A stretch of 64,000 nucleotides of DNA, from NCBI GenBank assembly GCA_038363925.1, contig JAQQWL010000011.1:4526001-4590000 (forward strand), in the 5' to 3' direction. Of the stretch, positions 1-13,310 are shown piece by piece. The first letter of the stretch is position 1. Every line of letters starts with the position of its first letter. The position numbers and the translations under genes are program-made. The DNA comes from Apiospora phragmitis (taxonomy: Eukaryota; Ascomycota; Sordariomycetes; Amphisphaeriales; Apiosporaceae). The notes beneath the pieces were generated by a model. The model worked only from the letters and a program-made list of their open reading frames with translations, made no database searches and was not told the origin of the DNA.

Positions 1-206
1 AATAATTAAATTAATAATAAAATGAGTTTAAACTAAATTTAATATTTTAATAAATATATTAAAAAGTGAAAAAAGCTCTTATTACTTTTTAATTTTAAAT
101 AATTATAAAAGCTATATTTTAATTAAATTTAAAGAATATCTTAAGAATAATATTATTATTAACGTATTTTATAAGCGAATATTTTATTCTTTTATACTTT
201 TTTATT

Positions 207-331
207 ATAATTAACGAGTTAATCTCTTACGAGGTAATACTTAAAGTATATAATTAAATAAAAATAACCGTTTAATTATTTTTAAAGCTTTTACTTTAAA
301 ATATAGTAATTAATTTAAACGCACTATAATA
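207..331. repeat. Direct repeat, copy 1
   Basis: About 125 bp that recur at 575-699 with scattered C/T and G/A differences. Both copies contain the block GAGGTAATACTT or GGGGTAATACTT followed by an A-rich tract and end near CACTATAATA or ATTATAATAC. The interval between the copies (332-574) includes GGTTTAATTCTC, which resembles a RIP-changed tRNA B-box. A SINE-like or short LTR-like element is therefore possible, but the family is not recognised. Confidence 0.6.
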
Positions 332-574
332 TAATAACTAGATATACCTATTAAATAAGAGACGTAGGTTTAATTCTCACACTTGCCGGACAAGAGCTCT
401 CTCTTTAACTACCTAGGCAAGATCGCTAGTAAGTAGGCAAGGCCTTCTACGGATTAGTTCTCTATATAAAAGCTTTAGGGTTTCTCTATACCGAGCTTAA
501 ATAAAATCATACGGTTACTAAGAGTTTATCGCCCTAGTAATAAGGGCATGCCCTTAAAGAGGGGGTATAATATT

Positions 575-699
575 ATAATCAGTAGGTTAGTCCCTCGCGG
601 GGTAATACTTAAGGCGTAGAATTAAATAAAAATAATCGTTTAGTTATTTTTAAAGCTTTTATTTTATAGCGTAATAATTAATTTAAACGTATTATAATA
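575..699. repeat. Direct repeat, copy 2
   Basis: Second copy of the 125-bp repeat at 207-331. It is less mutated than the first and keeps TCCCTCGCGGGGTAATACTT. A 14-bp perfect palindrome, AAGGGCATGCCCTT, lies just upstream at about 542-555. Confidence 0.6.
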
Positions 700-1289
700 C
701 TTTTTTAATAAAGTATAAACTAATTTTATTATAATATATTTAATATATTAAAATTAAGCGGAATTTTTAAATACTTTTATATTATTTTAATAAATATAAG
801 TATTATATTTAAGCTTTCTATAGATTTTATAACGTTATAAGCGCGTTTTAAACGTTTTTATATAACTATTTATTCGATGTAATTCGTTTTATAATTAATT
901 ATTAACGTTTTTTTAAAACTATAAGTCTTTTTTAGCTTATATATTAAGTGATTTTTTATCTTATAGGCGTTTCTTTTTCGTACGACGGCGCCGGCTAAGC
1001 ATTTTATTCGCGTTTTATAATATAATTACCTTACTTTTTAATAAAGCGAGCCGGTATATAGCCTGCGTTATACCTTTTATAATTTAATTAAGTTTAGTGA
1101 AAATTAATATCGAGAAGTTATTTTAATACCGCGCGATTCGATTTCTTACGTATTCGGTTTAAAATTAAGCTTTTATTAAATTATTTAAGGTTTTTAATTC
1201 TTAAAGTATAAGTAAGCCGAGAGAGGTCGCCGAAAGCGTCGATATATATAACTTTATATTTAATTATAAAATAATAGATTTTAAATTAT

Positions 1290-2060
1290 ACGGTATAAGT
1301 CTTATACTTTAAAAACCTCCTTAGATATTTAAAATAATAAAATTCGCCTAGAACGCTTTTAAGAACATTAGTAAGAAGTCCTCTTTTAAAAATAAGTAAT
1401 ATGCGCTCGTATAAACCCTCGATTTCTTTCTCGTATAACTTTTTTAACGCACGAAAATAATTAATATTAAAAGGTTAAAGCTTATATAACGAATAAAAAA
1501 GTATATAAAGTATAATAATCGAGTTTTTTTTACAATAAAGCTCGAAGGCTATTAAATAATAGCTCTTATAGCCGTTAAGAATTAATAGGCGATAAATATT
1601 TTTTATATAAAACTTCGTATATTTATTTAAGTATCGAATCTAGTCCTCGCCTCTCTCGTTCGTAGTCCAGCCGTTTTTAGTAACTATAATTACTTAGTCC
1701 TTCGGTAATAGGCTGTTTTCGTACTAAAAAAAAGGTACGTTTTCTCGATAAATATAATATACGAAAAGATGGCGTAATTATACGATCCGACGCCTTAAAT
1801 AATTATAACTTATTATTAATTCTTTTATTAAACTACCCTAGGCCTTTTATGTTTATTAAAGGTGGTTACGATTATTTCCGACGAGATTTAACTTATAATA
1901 AACTCGGTCTCGTCGAAATTATAAATATCCTCTTTTTAAATCTTATAGTTATTAATTATATTTTATACGAGGGTAAATTACGCGCGATACGCGTCGAAAT
2001 CTTTATAAAGGATTTTTAAATAATCGATTCTTTAATTAAAACGCGTTCGAAAGTTTAATT
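1290..2060 (-). pseudogene. Pogo/Fot1-type DDE transposase relic
   Basis: Read on the minus strand, this segment translates, with stops, to a DDE_1 superfamily transposase as found in fungal pogo/Fot1-like DNA transposons. The motif EDIYNFDETEF, matching the family EDIYNFDETGF catalytic block, lies at about 1893-1925. Further on are segments matching the conserved LQPLD region at about 1450-1500 (read as L-stop-PFNINYFRALKK) and KEIEGL at about 1410-1430. The catalytic LQPLD aspartate codon now reads Asn and glutamine codons are stops, as expected from RIP. The element is dead. I could not fix its terminal inverted repeats. Confidence 0.75.
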
Positions 2061-2521
2061 ATATTATATAATCGTATTTTCTTTAAAATTTAAAAATTTT
2101 CGAGAAATCGTAAGTATTTCGTATCGTATAAGTTAGTTATTTTATTTACGTTGTAAAGTTTTTAATAAAACGTAATAAATTAATATAGCTTTTTATATAT
2201 TTAAAGTTAAGTTTTTTTAAAACGTTTAAAACGTTAAAATTATGTTACTTTTTTTTTTAAAGTTATAGTATTTTCGAATATAAAAGAATATAAAAAAAGG
2301 TTAAGGTTATAAAGAAATTTATAAAAGTGAGATATTCGCTTATATAAGATATTCGCTTATAAAATACGTTATTTATAATATATTTCATTACTTTTTTTTA
2401 TTTATTTTAACTTTTAAATATAATACTTTATTTATTATTAAAGCGTATATATTAAAAAAAATTAAATTATTTATAAAAGCGTTAATAAATTATATTACGA
2501 AATTAAAATTCTTTATTATTT

Positions 2522-3163
2522 TAAAATAAACGCTATCCGAGATTTAAAAAAAACTTAGTAAAATATACTAAGGTTTATATTAATAATATAAGAAAGTATT
2601 TAAACGTGTAATAAAAGTCCGCTTTTATTAATATAATATATAATAGATATAAAAATAAAAGTAATTAAAATATATTAATTTAAAATTTTTTATAATTAAT
2701 TTATTAAAGTTATTTATTTTATTAATAAATTAAAATTAATATTTAAATTAATTATTAAAATAAAAAATATTTATATAAAATATATAAGAAACGTTTATTA
2801 TTATATATTTAATCTCTCCTCTACTAATCCGTTAGATCACCCGTTAGCTCACAGTGATCCTATTGTTAGCTTACGGTGATCTATTCTAGTCGGCTTATTC
2901 TAGGCGCCGTGCTTCCGTTGTCCCCATAGTTCGTTACGTGATTTGCCATTTTTTGTTTTTATATCTAATCGCATTCGTCCCATCGCTGTGCGGGCTGGTG
3001 CCGTCGTAGTTGTTGTACACTATTAGAGTGTGATTGAGTTCATGTTGTTATAGCTGGTGGTTTGGTCGCAAGTGGTGGTATCATAGCCTGGTCGGGGCAT
3101 GGTAAGTCCGTTCCGTGCCGGTGAGTGGGGTCTTTGGCTGCATGATTAGGTCGGGGTGTAACA
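2522..3163 (-). repeat. Solo Gypsy-type LTR with possible 5-bp target duplication
   Basis: The reverse complement begins TGTTACACCCCGACC at 3163 and ends in a TA that was probably CA, giving the canonical TG...CA outline over about 642 bp. The pentamer TATTT flanks both sides (2517-2521 and 3164-3168), which fits a target-site duplication, although chance matches are easy in AT-rich DNA. The half at 2522-2815 matches the 3' halves of LTRs A, B and C and is strongly RIP-mutated. The half at 2816-3163 has normal composition and keeps many CpA/TpG sites. No coding region adjoins it, so a solo LTR is inferred. Confidence 0.72.
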
Positions 3164-3179
3164 TATTTTTAAAACCGCA

Positions 3180-4470
3180 TATTTTACTATTTTTATAAAA
3201 AATAATATTAAATTTAAATTTAACGTATTTAGTTTAATATTTTACTATTTAAATAAAATAATTAATAAATTAAATATATGTTTTTAAACGCTTAAATTTA
3301 ATTTATTACGTTTAAAAATAATTAATATTTATAGCTTTTAAGCGTTATTTCATTTTTAATAAATAATTAAATACTTTTTATTAAAAATAAAGTATTTATT
3401 TATAAAAAAAGCTTTTTAATATTAATTTTAAATATTATAAGTTAAATAATAAAAGGTATAAGTATAATAACGTAATTAATAACTTTTATATACGTAAAAA
3501 TTAATACTTTATAAACGATTAATTTAATTTTTTTAAACGTCGAAGAATTAAAAATTTACGAGTTTAATTTAAAAAGCCCTTATTATTTAAGAATTTTAAG
3601 AGTTATAAAGCGAGAAGGTAAAAAAAAGCGTTTAACGATTAATAAAAGCGAAATTAAGAGTTAATTAAAACGAAATACATTTAATAAAAAGCGTTATAAT
3701 ATTTATAGCGAGATAAGTTATAATATATATATATATAAAAAAGATATAAAATAAAGTAACGAATTAAATAACGAGTAATTTTAATTAATTTAAAGCGTTA
3801 TAATTAAGTTAATTTATATAAAAGTAACTCGTTTAATAATATAATTTATTTAATTATAAACTACGTTAATATAACTTATTATTAAATTATTTATATTATT
3901 AAGTCGGTTATATTTATTTTTATATAAGTTAATTTAATTTTAATATTTTAAATTAATTAAAATTACGCTTTATTTAATTCGTTACTTTATTTTATATCTT
4001 TTTTATATATTTATATATTATAACTTATTTCGCTATAAATATTATAACGCTTTTTATTAAATGTATTTCGTTTTAATAAACTCTTTATTTCGTTTTTATT
4101 AATCGCTAAACGGCTTTTTTTTACTCTTTTATTTTATAACTCTTAAAATTCTTATATAATAAAGGCTTTTTAAATTAAACGCGCGATTCTTTAACTTTTT
4201 AATATTAAAAAAAATATTAAATTAATCTTTTATAAATTATTATATATATCCCTTTTTTATTTAATTTATAATTTTTGAAATTAATATTAAAAATCTCTTT
4301 TAATAAATAAAAATAAAATGTTTAATTATTTCTTAAAAATTAAATAGCGCTTAAAAATTATAGGTATTAATTATCTTTAAACGCGACGAGTTAAATATTA
4401 AATTTTAAAAACGTAGATTTAACTTATTAATTATTTTATACAAATAATAAAGTATTAAACTAAATATATA
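3180..4470. repeat. Large palindromic (fold-back) repeat
   Basis: Two arms of about 600 bp face each other around a centre near 3870. An almost perfect pair is at 3665-3720 and 4021-4078, both containing TTTAATAAAAAGCGTTATAA in opposite orientation. Weaker similarity continues out to about 3220 and 4450. Part of the arm (GCGTTATAATATTTATAGCG, from 3691) recurs at 16,436 directly after LTR C. It could be a fold-back or MITE-like element, or two copies of one repeat inserted head to head. No coding capacity is visible. Confidence 0.7.
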
Positions 4471-4929
4471 AAACCTAGATTTAACTTTTCCTAATAAAAA
4501 TTTTAAAACACCTGGCTTTAAAACTAATAAAAAATTTTAGCTTTATAATATTATTTTTTAACGCTTTAATAAATAGCTTAATTTTTTTAAAAAAAAGCAC
4601 GATTTAATAATAAATAAAATACTATATTTAAAGGTTTAAATAAATAAAGAAATATATTAAATATAATAATATTAGTATTTTTATAATATAACTTTTATAA
4701 TTATTAAAAATTAAAAAGTAATAAAAACCTTTTATTTATAATTAAATGTATTTATTTAAGTATTTTATTTAATTTAAGTTTATTTTATTATAAATTTAAA
4801 TACTAGAAGTTAATCTTATTATTTAATCGCTTAATAAACTATATTTATAAGCTTAATTTATAAAGTAATATTAACTTTAAATAAATAAAAATCGTAAAAT
4901 ATATTAACTTTTTTATTTTATATATTTAA

Positions 4930-5480
4930 TAGTTATTAACGTGGTTTACCACTAAGTCGGCTATACTATTAAGTCGGCTACTTTCTTTTAACCTATATAA
5001 TTAAACTTTAATACGTAATATCTCTATAACTATAATACTGATTTAATTAAAAAAAGATCGTATCGTTTTAATAATTTAAGCGACGCGAAAACGTTCGAAT
5101 CGAATTAATTAAAAAGCTACTGCGAAAGTATACAACGTTCCCCGAGCTATTTTAAGCGACTAACTCCGCGGTATTAACGCTCTACGTAAAGTTCGATATT
5201 TATAATATGACTTAAATCTAATTAAAAAAAGTGCTTTATAATTATATAATTAATTTAAATATTTAAAAAATACTTCTTAATATTAATATTATAAGAAATA
5301 TAACTATTTTTTTTAAAATTACGCGGCGGCAACTATATTAATAAGTATTAAATTAAACGTTTTATTAACCGTAACTTAAACTTTAAAACTTAAATAAACC
5401 GTCGATATAATTACTAGAGGGCTTTTTATAAAAATATAAGTATTATTTTTAACTAGTTTATATTAATTATAAATATTAAA
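4930..5480 (-). repeat. Dispersed repeat, inverted copy of 16,590-16,970
   Basis: The segment starting GTGGTTTACCACTAAGTCGG at about 4934 and running to about 5480 is, reverse-complemented, similar to the stretch from about 16,590 to 16,970. Both carry two GCCGACTTAATA-like motifs near a TAAACCACG or TAAACTACG sequence. The copies flank the Gypsy nest in opposite orientations. The repeat may be the 5' region of the third Gypsy family, whose pol begins at about 17,150. Confidence 0.6.
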
Positions 5481-5577
5481 ACTAAGTACGATATTATAAA
5501 TATAAATATATAAATTTTTAATAAAACCGGCTTTAAAATAAATATAATATTATAGTGCGTTTAAACTAACTACTACG

Positions 5578-6215
5578 TATTACAACTTAACTTAATTATA
5601 CGGCTAAAGACCTATAAATCACCGGGCCGGATTTACGATACCCCGCCTAAATTACGATGTTACGGCTACCGACCGCGTTACTAACTATACTAATATAAAC
5701 GCACCTATACTATAAAAACGCACGGCGACCACGGCGACGGTATCTCGAATAACAGCAGGCTAAATACGACTTAAAAAAGTAGTAAAAATAATGTCACGTA
5801 AAGGATCACGGGGATCATTAAAAATAACGAAGTAAGCCGGTAATTTAATTAACGAAGGGATCACCCGGATTATTAAAATACGAAAGTAAGCTAAATAATT
5901 TAATAAATTAATAAAAAAAGAGATTAAATATATAATAACGAATATTTTTTATATATTTTATATAAATATTTTTCATTTTAATAATTAATTTAAATATTAA
6001 TTTTAATTTATTAATAAAATAAATAACTTTAATAATTTTATTATAAATATTTTTAAAATTTATACTTTTTAATTATCTTTATTTTTATAAGCTATTATTT
6101 ATTATATTAATAAAAGCGACTTGTATTACACGTTTAAATACTCTCTTATATTATTAATATAAACTTTAATACGTTTTATTAAGTTTCTTTTAAAACTTAA
6201 ATAACGTTCGTTATA
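5578..6215 (+). repeat. Gypsy LTR A (5' LTR position)
   Basis: 638 bp starting TATTACAACTTAACTT (a RIP-changed TGTTACAAC) and ending CGTTCGTTATA. It is nearly the same length as LTR C (637 bp) and matches it along its whole length apart mainly from transitions. The sequence just before it is not purine-rich, so it sits where a 5' LTR would be, not a 3' LTR. No convincing 5-bp duplication pairs it with LTR B or C. Confidence 0.82.
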
Positions 6216-9200
6216 TTTTAATTACTCTTATTCTTACGAATTACTACTTAAACCTTCGAATAATAATACTATAAAAACTATATCTATACCTAGCCTTAAT
6301 AATATCGTCCGATAAAGAAAGACTCTTATTACTACCTTTAATACCTCTTAATAAGACCCTATTATACACGTCGATAATAATAATAATAATAACGGACCTA
6401 TTTAATAAACGCTAGTTAAACGAATTAAAAAATTTAAACAAGAGAGCGCTAATTATTAATATTATTATATTAAGTTTAAAAAAAAGCGTAACGAATTCCT
6501 AATTAAAGGCACCTTAAAATAAACACCTTATAATATCGATAAATTACGCGAAAAAGTATATCTCCTCCGTATAATTACTTATATTATTTAAACCCCTATT
6601 ATATTAAAAAAAGATATAAAGATTAATATATTAATATTTTTTAACGAAATAAATAAAAACTTTCGAAGCTTTTTTATTTAAATTAAAACTTATTAATAAT
6701 TTTATAAAAAAACGTTCTAAAACGTTACTTAACGAGTTATCTACGCCGCCTTATTTTTTAAAAATAAGGTACTCGCTTAATTCGAACCTTATTTAAACGA
6801 ACTTATAAAAAACGATTAATAAATTAAGCTATACCGTACGGAGGTATAACGTATTTTCGAAAGCTACGACGGCTTCGAACAAGCCTTTAAATTATTGTTT
6901 TAAAACCTCGATAAAAAACGATAAGCGGAGAGGGAACTTAAAACCTTTAAATAAAAAGGATTAACCGTATCTTATATAGCCGAGTTCCGGCGTATCATAG
7001 CTCGACTAAACTATACCGAAGTTACGAAAATTATAATATATTACCGAGAATTAAAGAATAACGTTAAAAACGAATTTAGCCGGCTTAACGCCCTTAATAA
7101 CTTTTTTTCGTATATAAAGCTTATTATTAAAATCGATATTCGTATATACGGACGCCGCGAAAAATAAGGCGGACTTTAGCGGTAAACTAGTCGAACTTTA
7201 ATTAATATAGGGCGATTACGTTAATATAACTATATACCGCTTAAAAATATTACGGCGTATAGCTATTACGATAAACTTATAAACTTCGACGTTATTAAAT
7301 ATAATAAATAAAATAAGAAATAACGCGTTATTTATTATAATTATTAAAAGTAAAGATATTACGTTCGAAAATATTAAGTATTAAAAAAGGATTTTTAACG
7401 AGTTTTAAACGAATAACACGTTAATATTATTAAGGTAAAAAATACTTTTATAATAATTATTAAAAATAATAACGTTATTATTAAATATAATAACTTATCT
7501 TAAATAACTTATTATAACGATAAGTACGCTTTTTATTTAGCGAATAAAGAAAGTATCGAATAGTTTTTTAAAGCTTCGAAAAATAAAAAGGATTATAGCT
7601 AAAGCGTCGCGATAATATAAAAAAAATAACCCTTTTTTATAATAAAAATAATAATTTAATAAATAATATTACGAACTAATTAAAATAATTTATAAATTAT
7701 AAACGTTTAATAAATATATTAATAAACGAATTAATATACGAGATCGCTAAGCTTAGAAACTTAAAAACCGACGGGTAATTAATTATCCCCGGTACTCCTT
7801 ACCCCGATTCGAAATATTTATATTAAATACTTATTACGGCCGGTTTTAATTAAAAGATTTACGGTAATTACGCCGTAAAAAACAACTTACGAATTTCCTT
7901 TATATACGAAAAGTATTTCACGCTCTTATAGATCTTATGCGTATACGACGCTTATATAAAACACTTTGCGAAGAAACTCGAGTACGAGTAGTTTCTTTAA
8001 AAGATCGGTAAACGACTTATTACGTAATTATATTCGGATTATATTATTAAAAAGATCCGAACGTCGATCCTCGATAAACGACGCGTGTACCTATTAGTAT
8101 AAAAAGATTTACGATAGCTATAATAATACTATTTAAAAAAACGAAATTAAAGGGAGTGTTTTAAGAATTAATACTTTAAATACGCCTAGGAAAAATCGCG
8201 AGCTTATAAACGTTTAAAAGAGAGCGCTTAATACTTCTAGGATTTATAAGTATACGCTTAATAAAAGAACCCCTTTAATATATTAAAGAATTTATAAAGC
8301 GTTTATAAATTACCGCGAACTTAACAAACCTTCGAATTATAAAAAAAACTTAAATCTTAAGTATTAGGAACAGCACTTCGCACGGGAAAGAGTATAGAAA
8401 CACCCCTACCGGTATACTAAAAAGCGCCTTATAGAGAACGAAGGGAATAATAGCAACGATACGAGGATCGATCGTAAGAAATTATTAATTACTTATAGGA
8501 GTAGTGTTCGAAAAATAAACGCCGCCTATTATAAAAGGATAATAATAAGTAGATTAAAATAAATCCTTATATTAAATAACGGATAATCGAGTTATTTATA
8601 AATGTATTATATTAATAATAAATATAAAAAGAGTTTATATTAAAGTGTTACTTAATAGCGGAACGTAAAAAAACTATATTTTATTACGAATCGTTAATTA
8701 CCTTAAATTCGAATAATAATAAAAAAACGCCTTATATTAATTTAAAACTATCGATAAAGAATTTATAATTTACGATAATAAAGAAGTATAAAAAGAAGTC
8801 GCGAACCTTCCGGTCGATATCGAAAAGCGTTATAAATAAATTACGTATAATATTACGAACGTTATAAAATACGATATAATTTTAAAAATACTTTAATTAC
8901 GGGTAAATAATTTTAAAATTAATTAAAAAATAGGTTAATTTTAATAAAATATATAAAAAGAGGTTTAATTAATAAGTAACGGTTTAAAAACGACCCCTTA
9001 ATAAATTTAAAATATTTAAAATATATATTATTATTAAAAAACTTAAACCGAATATTATAACGATTATATTAAAAAAGTATCGGTAATTCGAAACACTTTT
9101 TAATAAGAAATTAAAAATAAGCTTACCGCTTTATATATAGTGAAATTATAAAATACCTTTTAAAAATAAGAAGGAACCCTTATTTATATCTATATATAAA

Positions 9201-12200
9201 CTTAACTAGGAGTACGAATAAGCCTTAAAAAATATATTATAAAAAACCTCGAGAAAAGAATTATACGACTATCTACGTCGTTAGCAGGCTTCCCTATCCT
9301 CTTTATTCCAAAAAAGAGTAAGGACGGGAAACTTAAATAACGTATATATATCGATTATTAAAAGCTTAATAAAATTATTATTAAAAACCGGTACTTCTTC
9401 TTTTTAATTAGCGATTTATAAAATAAGTTATTATACGTTAAGATCTTTATAATACTCGACCTCTTTAATATATATAACTTAATCCGAATTAAAAAAGGAA
9501 AAGAATAAAAAACCGCGTTTCGAACTAAATATAATTATTTCGAATATTAAGCTATGCTTTTTAATTTAATTAACATACTAATTAACTTTTAATTTATAAT
9601 TAATTATATCTTACGAAAATACTTTAATAACTTCGTTATAATATATTTCAATAATATCCTTATTTATTCCGAAAATAATAAATAATACCGGAAGTACGTA
9701 AAGCTAATATTTTAAAAGCTATAAAACATTAACCTATTAATTAATTTAAAAAAAAACGAATTCTATTTATAATTCGTTACTTTTATAAAATACGTAATAT
9801 CCCCGAGCGAAATCTGAATAAAACCTTCGAAAATTTTAATAGTTAAAAAGTAGTTCACGCCTATAAGCGCTACGGAAATTAAATCCTTCTTAAAACTAGC
9901 TAACTATTACCGGATTTTCGTCCCCGGATTTAGCAGGATAGCGATACTTTTAACGAACCTGATAAAAAAGGATAAACTATTTTAATAAATAAAGAAAAAA
10001 AATAAGGCTTTTTACGATATTAAAAAACGAATTCTTAACGAATTAATACTTTATATAATAAATTTATTTAAACCCTTTAAAATTAAAATCGACGTATTAA
10101 ATTACGTGATTAAAAGATAATTTAATTAATGAAACGATAATAAAAAATCACACTTAGTTATATTCTTCTCGAAAAAGTTTAATAGATTAGAGTTTAATTA
10201 TTAAATTTATAATAAAGAATTAATAACTATTATTAAAGCTTGCGAAAAATAGAAATATTATTTTAATAAAATAATAAAACTAATTAAGGTTTATACCGAT
10301 TATAAAAACCTTATAATGTTTATTATTATTAAAGAATTAAATAAATAATAAATATAATAGTTTAAATTCTTATTAAAATTTAACCTTATTATTATTTATT
10401 AAAAGAATAACGAGAACGGTTACGTTAACGTATTAAACTAATAACCGGACTATTAAGAAGAAGTTTTACTCGAAACGCGGATTATTCTTATTTATAATTA
10501 AAACGGTAACCTTATACCGTTAAAATAATTAAACGTTACGAACTACGTCTAATATAATAACGATTAAGTTACTAAATTCTAATAATTTAATTAAACCTCT
10601 AACCTCGCGAACTACTTTAAAGATCACTTCGAAAACCGCGACGGTCTCGCCTTTTATCAAAACAAGATCTATATCCCTAAGCAGTACCGCGAAAACTTTA
10701 TTTAAGAATTCTACGAGCACCCTATACATAAATACCAAAGAATATTTAAAACCTAGAAAAGGATTACTAAATAATTCGATTATAAAAACCTCAAGCTAAT
10801 CGTGGCTAAAGTGATTAGTAAGTATAACCTCTATAATAAAGTAAAAGCTACTTAACACCGGCCGTACGGAGAGCTACAGCCGATCCTACTACTAAATAAA
10901 GTATAGAAAACTATTGCACTTAATTTCGTTATTAAGCTGCCCCTATTAAAAAAACCTCTAATTAAGATCGATTATAATAATATCTTAATAATTACGAATA
11001 AATTTACGAAATATACCTATTTCTTACTATATAAAGAATTTAGCGATATTAATAACTTAGTATACATATTTTTTTAAATAATCGTCAGCTAGTACGGGCT
11101 GCCCGAAACGATCATCTCTAATAAAGATAAACTATTTACCGCTAAATTCTAGAAATCGCTTATAGTATAATTTAGAGTTAAGTATAAACTATCTACGGCT
11201 TACCACCTTTAAACGAATAAATAGACCGAGCGGATAAATTAAACTTTAGAATAGTACTTACATTACTATATTAATTATAAATAAAATAATTAAGTATAAC
11301 TATTATTTATAGCTTAATTTATTTATAATAGCGTAAATAATAAAGTAATACGTATCTTACCATTCCGAGCGAATTACGAGTACGATTTAAAAACTATTAA
11401 AAACCCTTTAAAAGGAGAGCTAGCACTAATCGCGACCATATAAATCGAAAAACTAAAAGAACTCTAAATTATATTACAGCAAGACCTCACCTTCCTCTAA
11501 TAACGAATAAAGGGATACGCCGACTAGACAAGGTTAAAAAGACTAACTTTTAAAAAAGGAGAAAAAGTTTATTTCCTATAACGAAATATTAAAATAAAGC
11601 GACCAAGCGATAAATTAGACTTTAAAAAGATAAGACCATTTAAAATTATAAAAGCTATTTTAAAAACTAATTACTAACTATCGCTATTTAAAATAATACG
11701 GATATACCCTATATTTTATATTTCATTACTCGAGCCAACGGCCGAGAAAACCTTAATCAATATATAATTAAAAGTCGAAATAAATTAATACAAGTACGAA
11801 ATCAATAAAATTATCGATAAAAAGAAGAAAAAACGAAGCTTCTAATACCTCGTCTAATAAGAAGGCTACCTACTAGAGGACAATACCTAGAAACTTAGGA
11901 AACACTTAACGAACGCCGCGGAAAAACTCTAAAAATTCGAAAAAGAGCTTCCCTTATAAAAATTAACGGCCTAAGCTTAAAAAAACTTATTAAACTAAAA
12001 AATAATTAATTAATATCTTTAAAAATATTTAAAAAACATAAATTATTAAGAACGAAGTTCTCTTAATCGGTAATCGAGGAGGAAATACCGTCCTCCTTAT
12101 TCAGCTCTTATATTCCTTAATGAAACGCCTCCGAACGCTTTTTTATTACGACTTTCTTTATATAATAAAAACGGGCTAAACAACCTAAAGCGGTAAATAA

Positions 12201-12625
12201 TTACGTTTATAAAAAGAATAAAATCTCTTTTATATTTAACTCTTCCGCCTTTAACTTTTTTTATTAAATAGCTAGCTTCGTTAAAGCCGATATAATAAAA
12301 ATATTATTATAAAAACGATTAACCTAAACGTATTCCGAATAACGAAACGACTTCTCATTTATATAACAAGCCAGGTTTTGGCGAAAATAACGAGTATAAG
12401 GCATATTAATTAAGTTACCCGTAAATTCCACGTTAGCGGCAAGAGCTAAACGCGCGATAATTTTTTTAAACCGAGATTTTTCGATACGACTAGTTATAAT
12501 AAATAGATATCATAATAAAAAATAATAATAAAAAGAAACTTATTATAACTTAATAATATAAATAATTAGGATATTTATAAAATTAATACTTTAAAAATAA
12601 AACGGTTAAAAAAAAGAGAGGATAA
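6216..12625 (+). mobile_element. Ty3/Gypsy chromodomain retrotransposon, internal region (dead)
   Basis: Conceptual translation gives the order of a Ty3/Gypsy element. A gag-like segment lies at about 6,400-7,650. Reverse transcriptase is at about 9,150-9,800, with STSLAGFPILFIPKK near 9,270, IYIDY.KLNK near 9,340 and FRTKYNYFEY near 9,520. RNase H-like remains lie at about 10,050-10,400 and integrase at about 10,750-11,500. A chromodomain (EGYLLEDNT.KLRKHLTNAA) is at about 11,860-11,930. The YLDD active-site box at 9644-9655 reads YFNN, so both catalytic aspartates are lost. A purine tract, AAAAAAAAGAGAGGA, ends just before LTR B and is a good polypurine tract. Stops and frameshifts throughout show that it is inactive. 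Confidence 0.88.
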
Positions 12626-13310
12626 TATTATAACCCGACTTAACTATACGGTTAAAACCTTATTCGCTAGAACGGAATCATTATGCCCCGATTAAATTAT
12701 AATATTATAACTACCGATTATATTATTAACTATATTAATATAAACTTTTTTATATTATAAAAACGCGTAAACATAATTACGAAAATATTTTAAATAACGA
12801 AAAAATAGACCCGACCTAGGAAAACAGCTAAGGAGGAGCCACGGGGCGAAGAGCGACTAAATTACCGCTTTAATAAGTAAGCTAAGAGCGACGAGATCAC
12901 GACGCCCCCAAATGAGCTACTAAAATAAATCACCGTAATCTAAAGGATGGATCACTATGAACTAATAACGAGATTACTGTGAACTAACAAACGATCTAAC
13001 GAATTAATAAAAAAAGAAATTAAATATATAATAACGAACGTTCTTTATATATTTTATATAAATATTTTTTATTTTAATAATTAATTTAAATATTAATCTT
13101 AATTTATTAATAAAATAAGTAACTTTAATAAAATTATTATAAATACTTTTAAACTTACGTATTTTAATTACCTTTATTCTTATAAGTTATTACCCGTTAT
13201 ATCGATAAGAGCGACTCTTATCGCACGTTTAGATACTCTTTCATATTATTAATATAAACCTTAGTACGTCTTACTAGGTTTCTTTTAAAACCCGGATAGC
13301 GTTCGTTATA
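12626..13310 (+). repeat. Gypsy LTR B (3' LTR position)
   Basis: 685 bp starting TATTATAACCCGACTT and ending CGTTCGTTATA, directly after a polypurine tract. The 3' half (from about 12,990) matches LTRs A and C and the solo LTR. The first 300 bp or so differ from A and C but share the ATCACCGTAA...ATCACTATGAACTAA block with the solo LTR at 2522-3163, so B and the solo LTR form one subfamily and A and C another. Pairing with LTR A is therefore doubtful. Confidence 0.8.

Noticed and set aside
10529..10738. Open frame of 69 codons inside the RIP block
   Set aside because: Opposite strand to the Gypsy pol region. It survives by chance and has no recognisable content.
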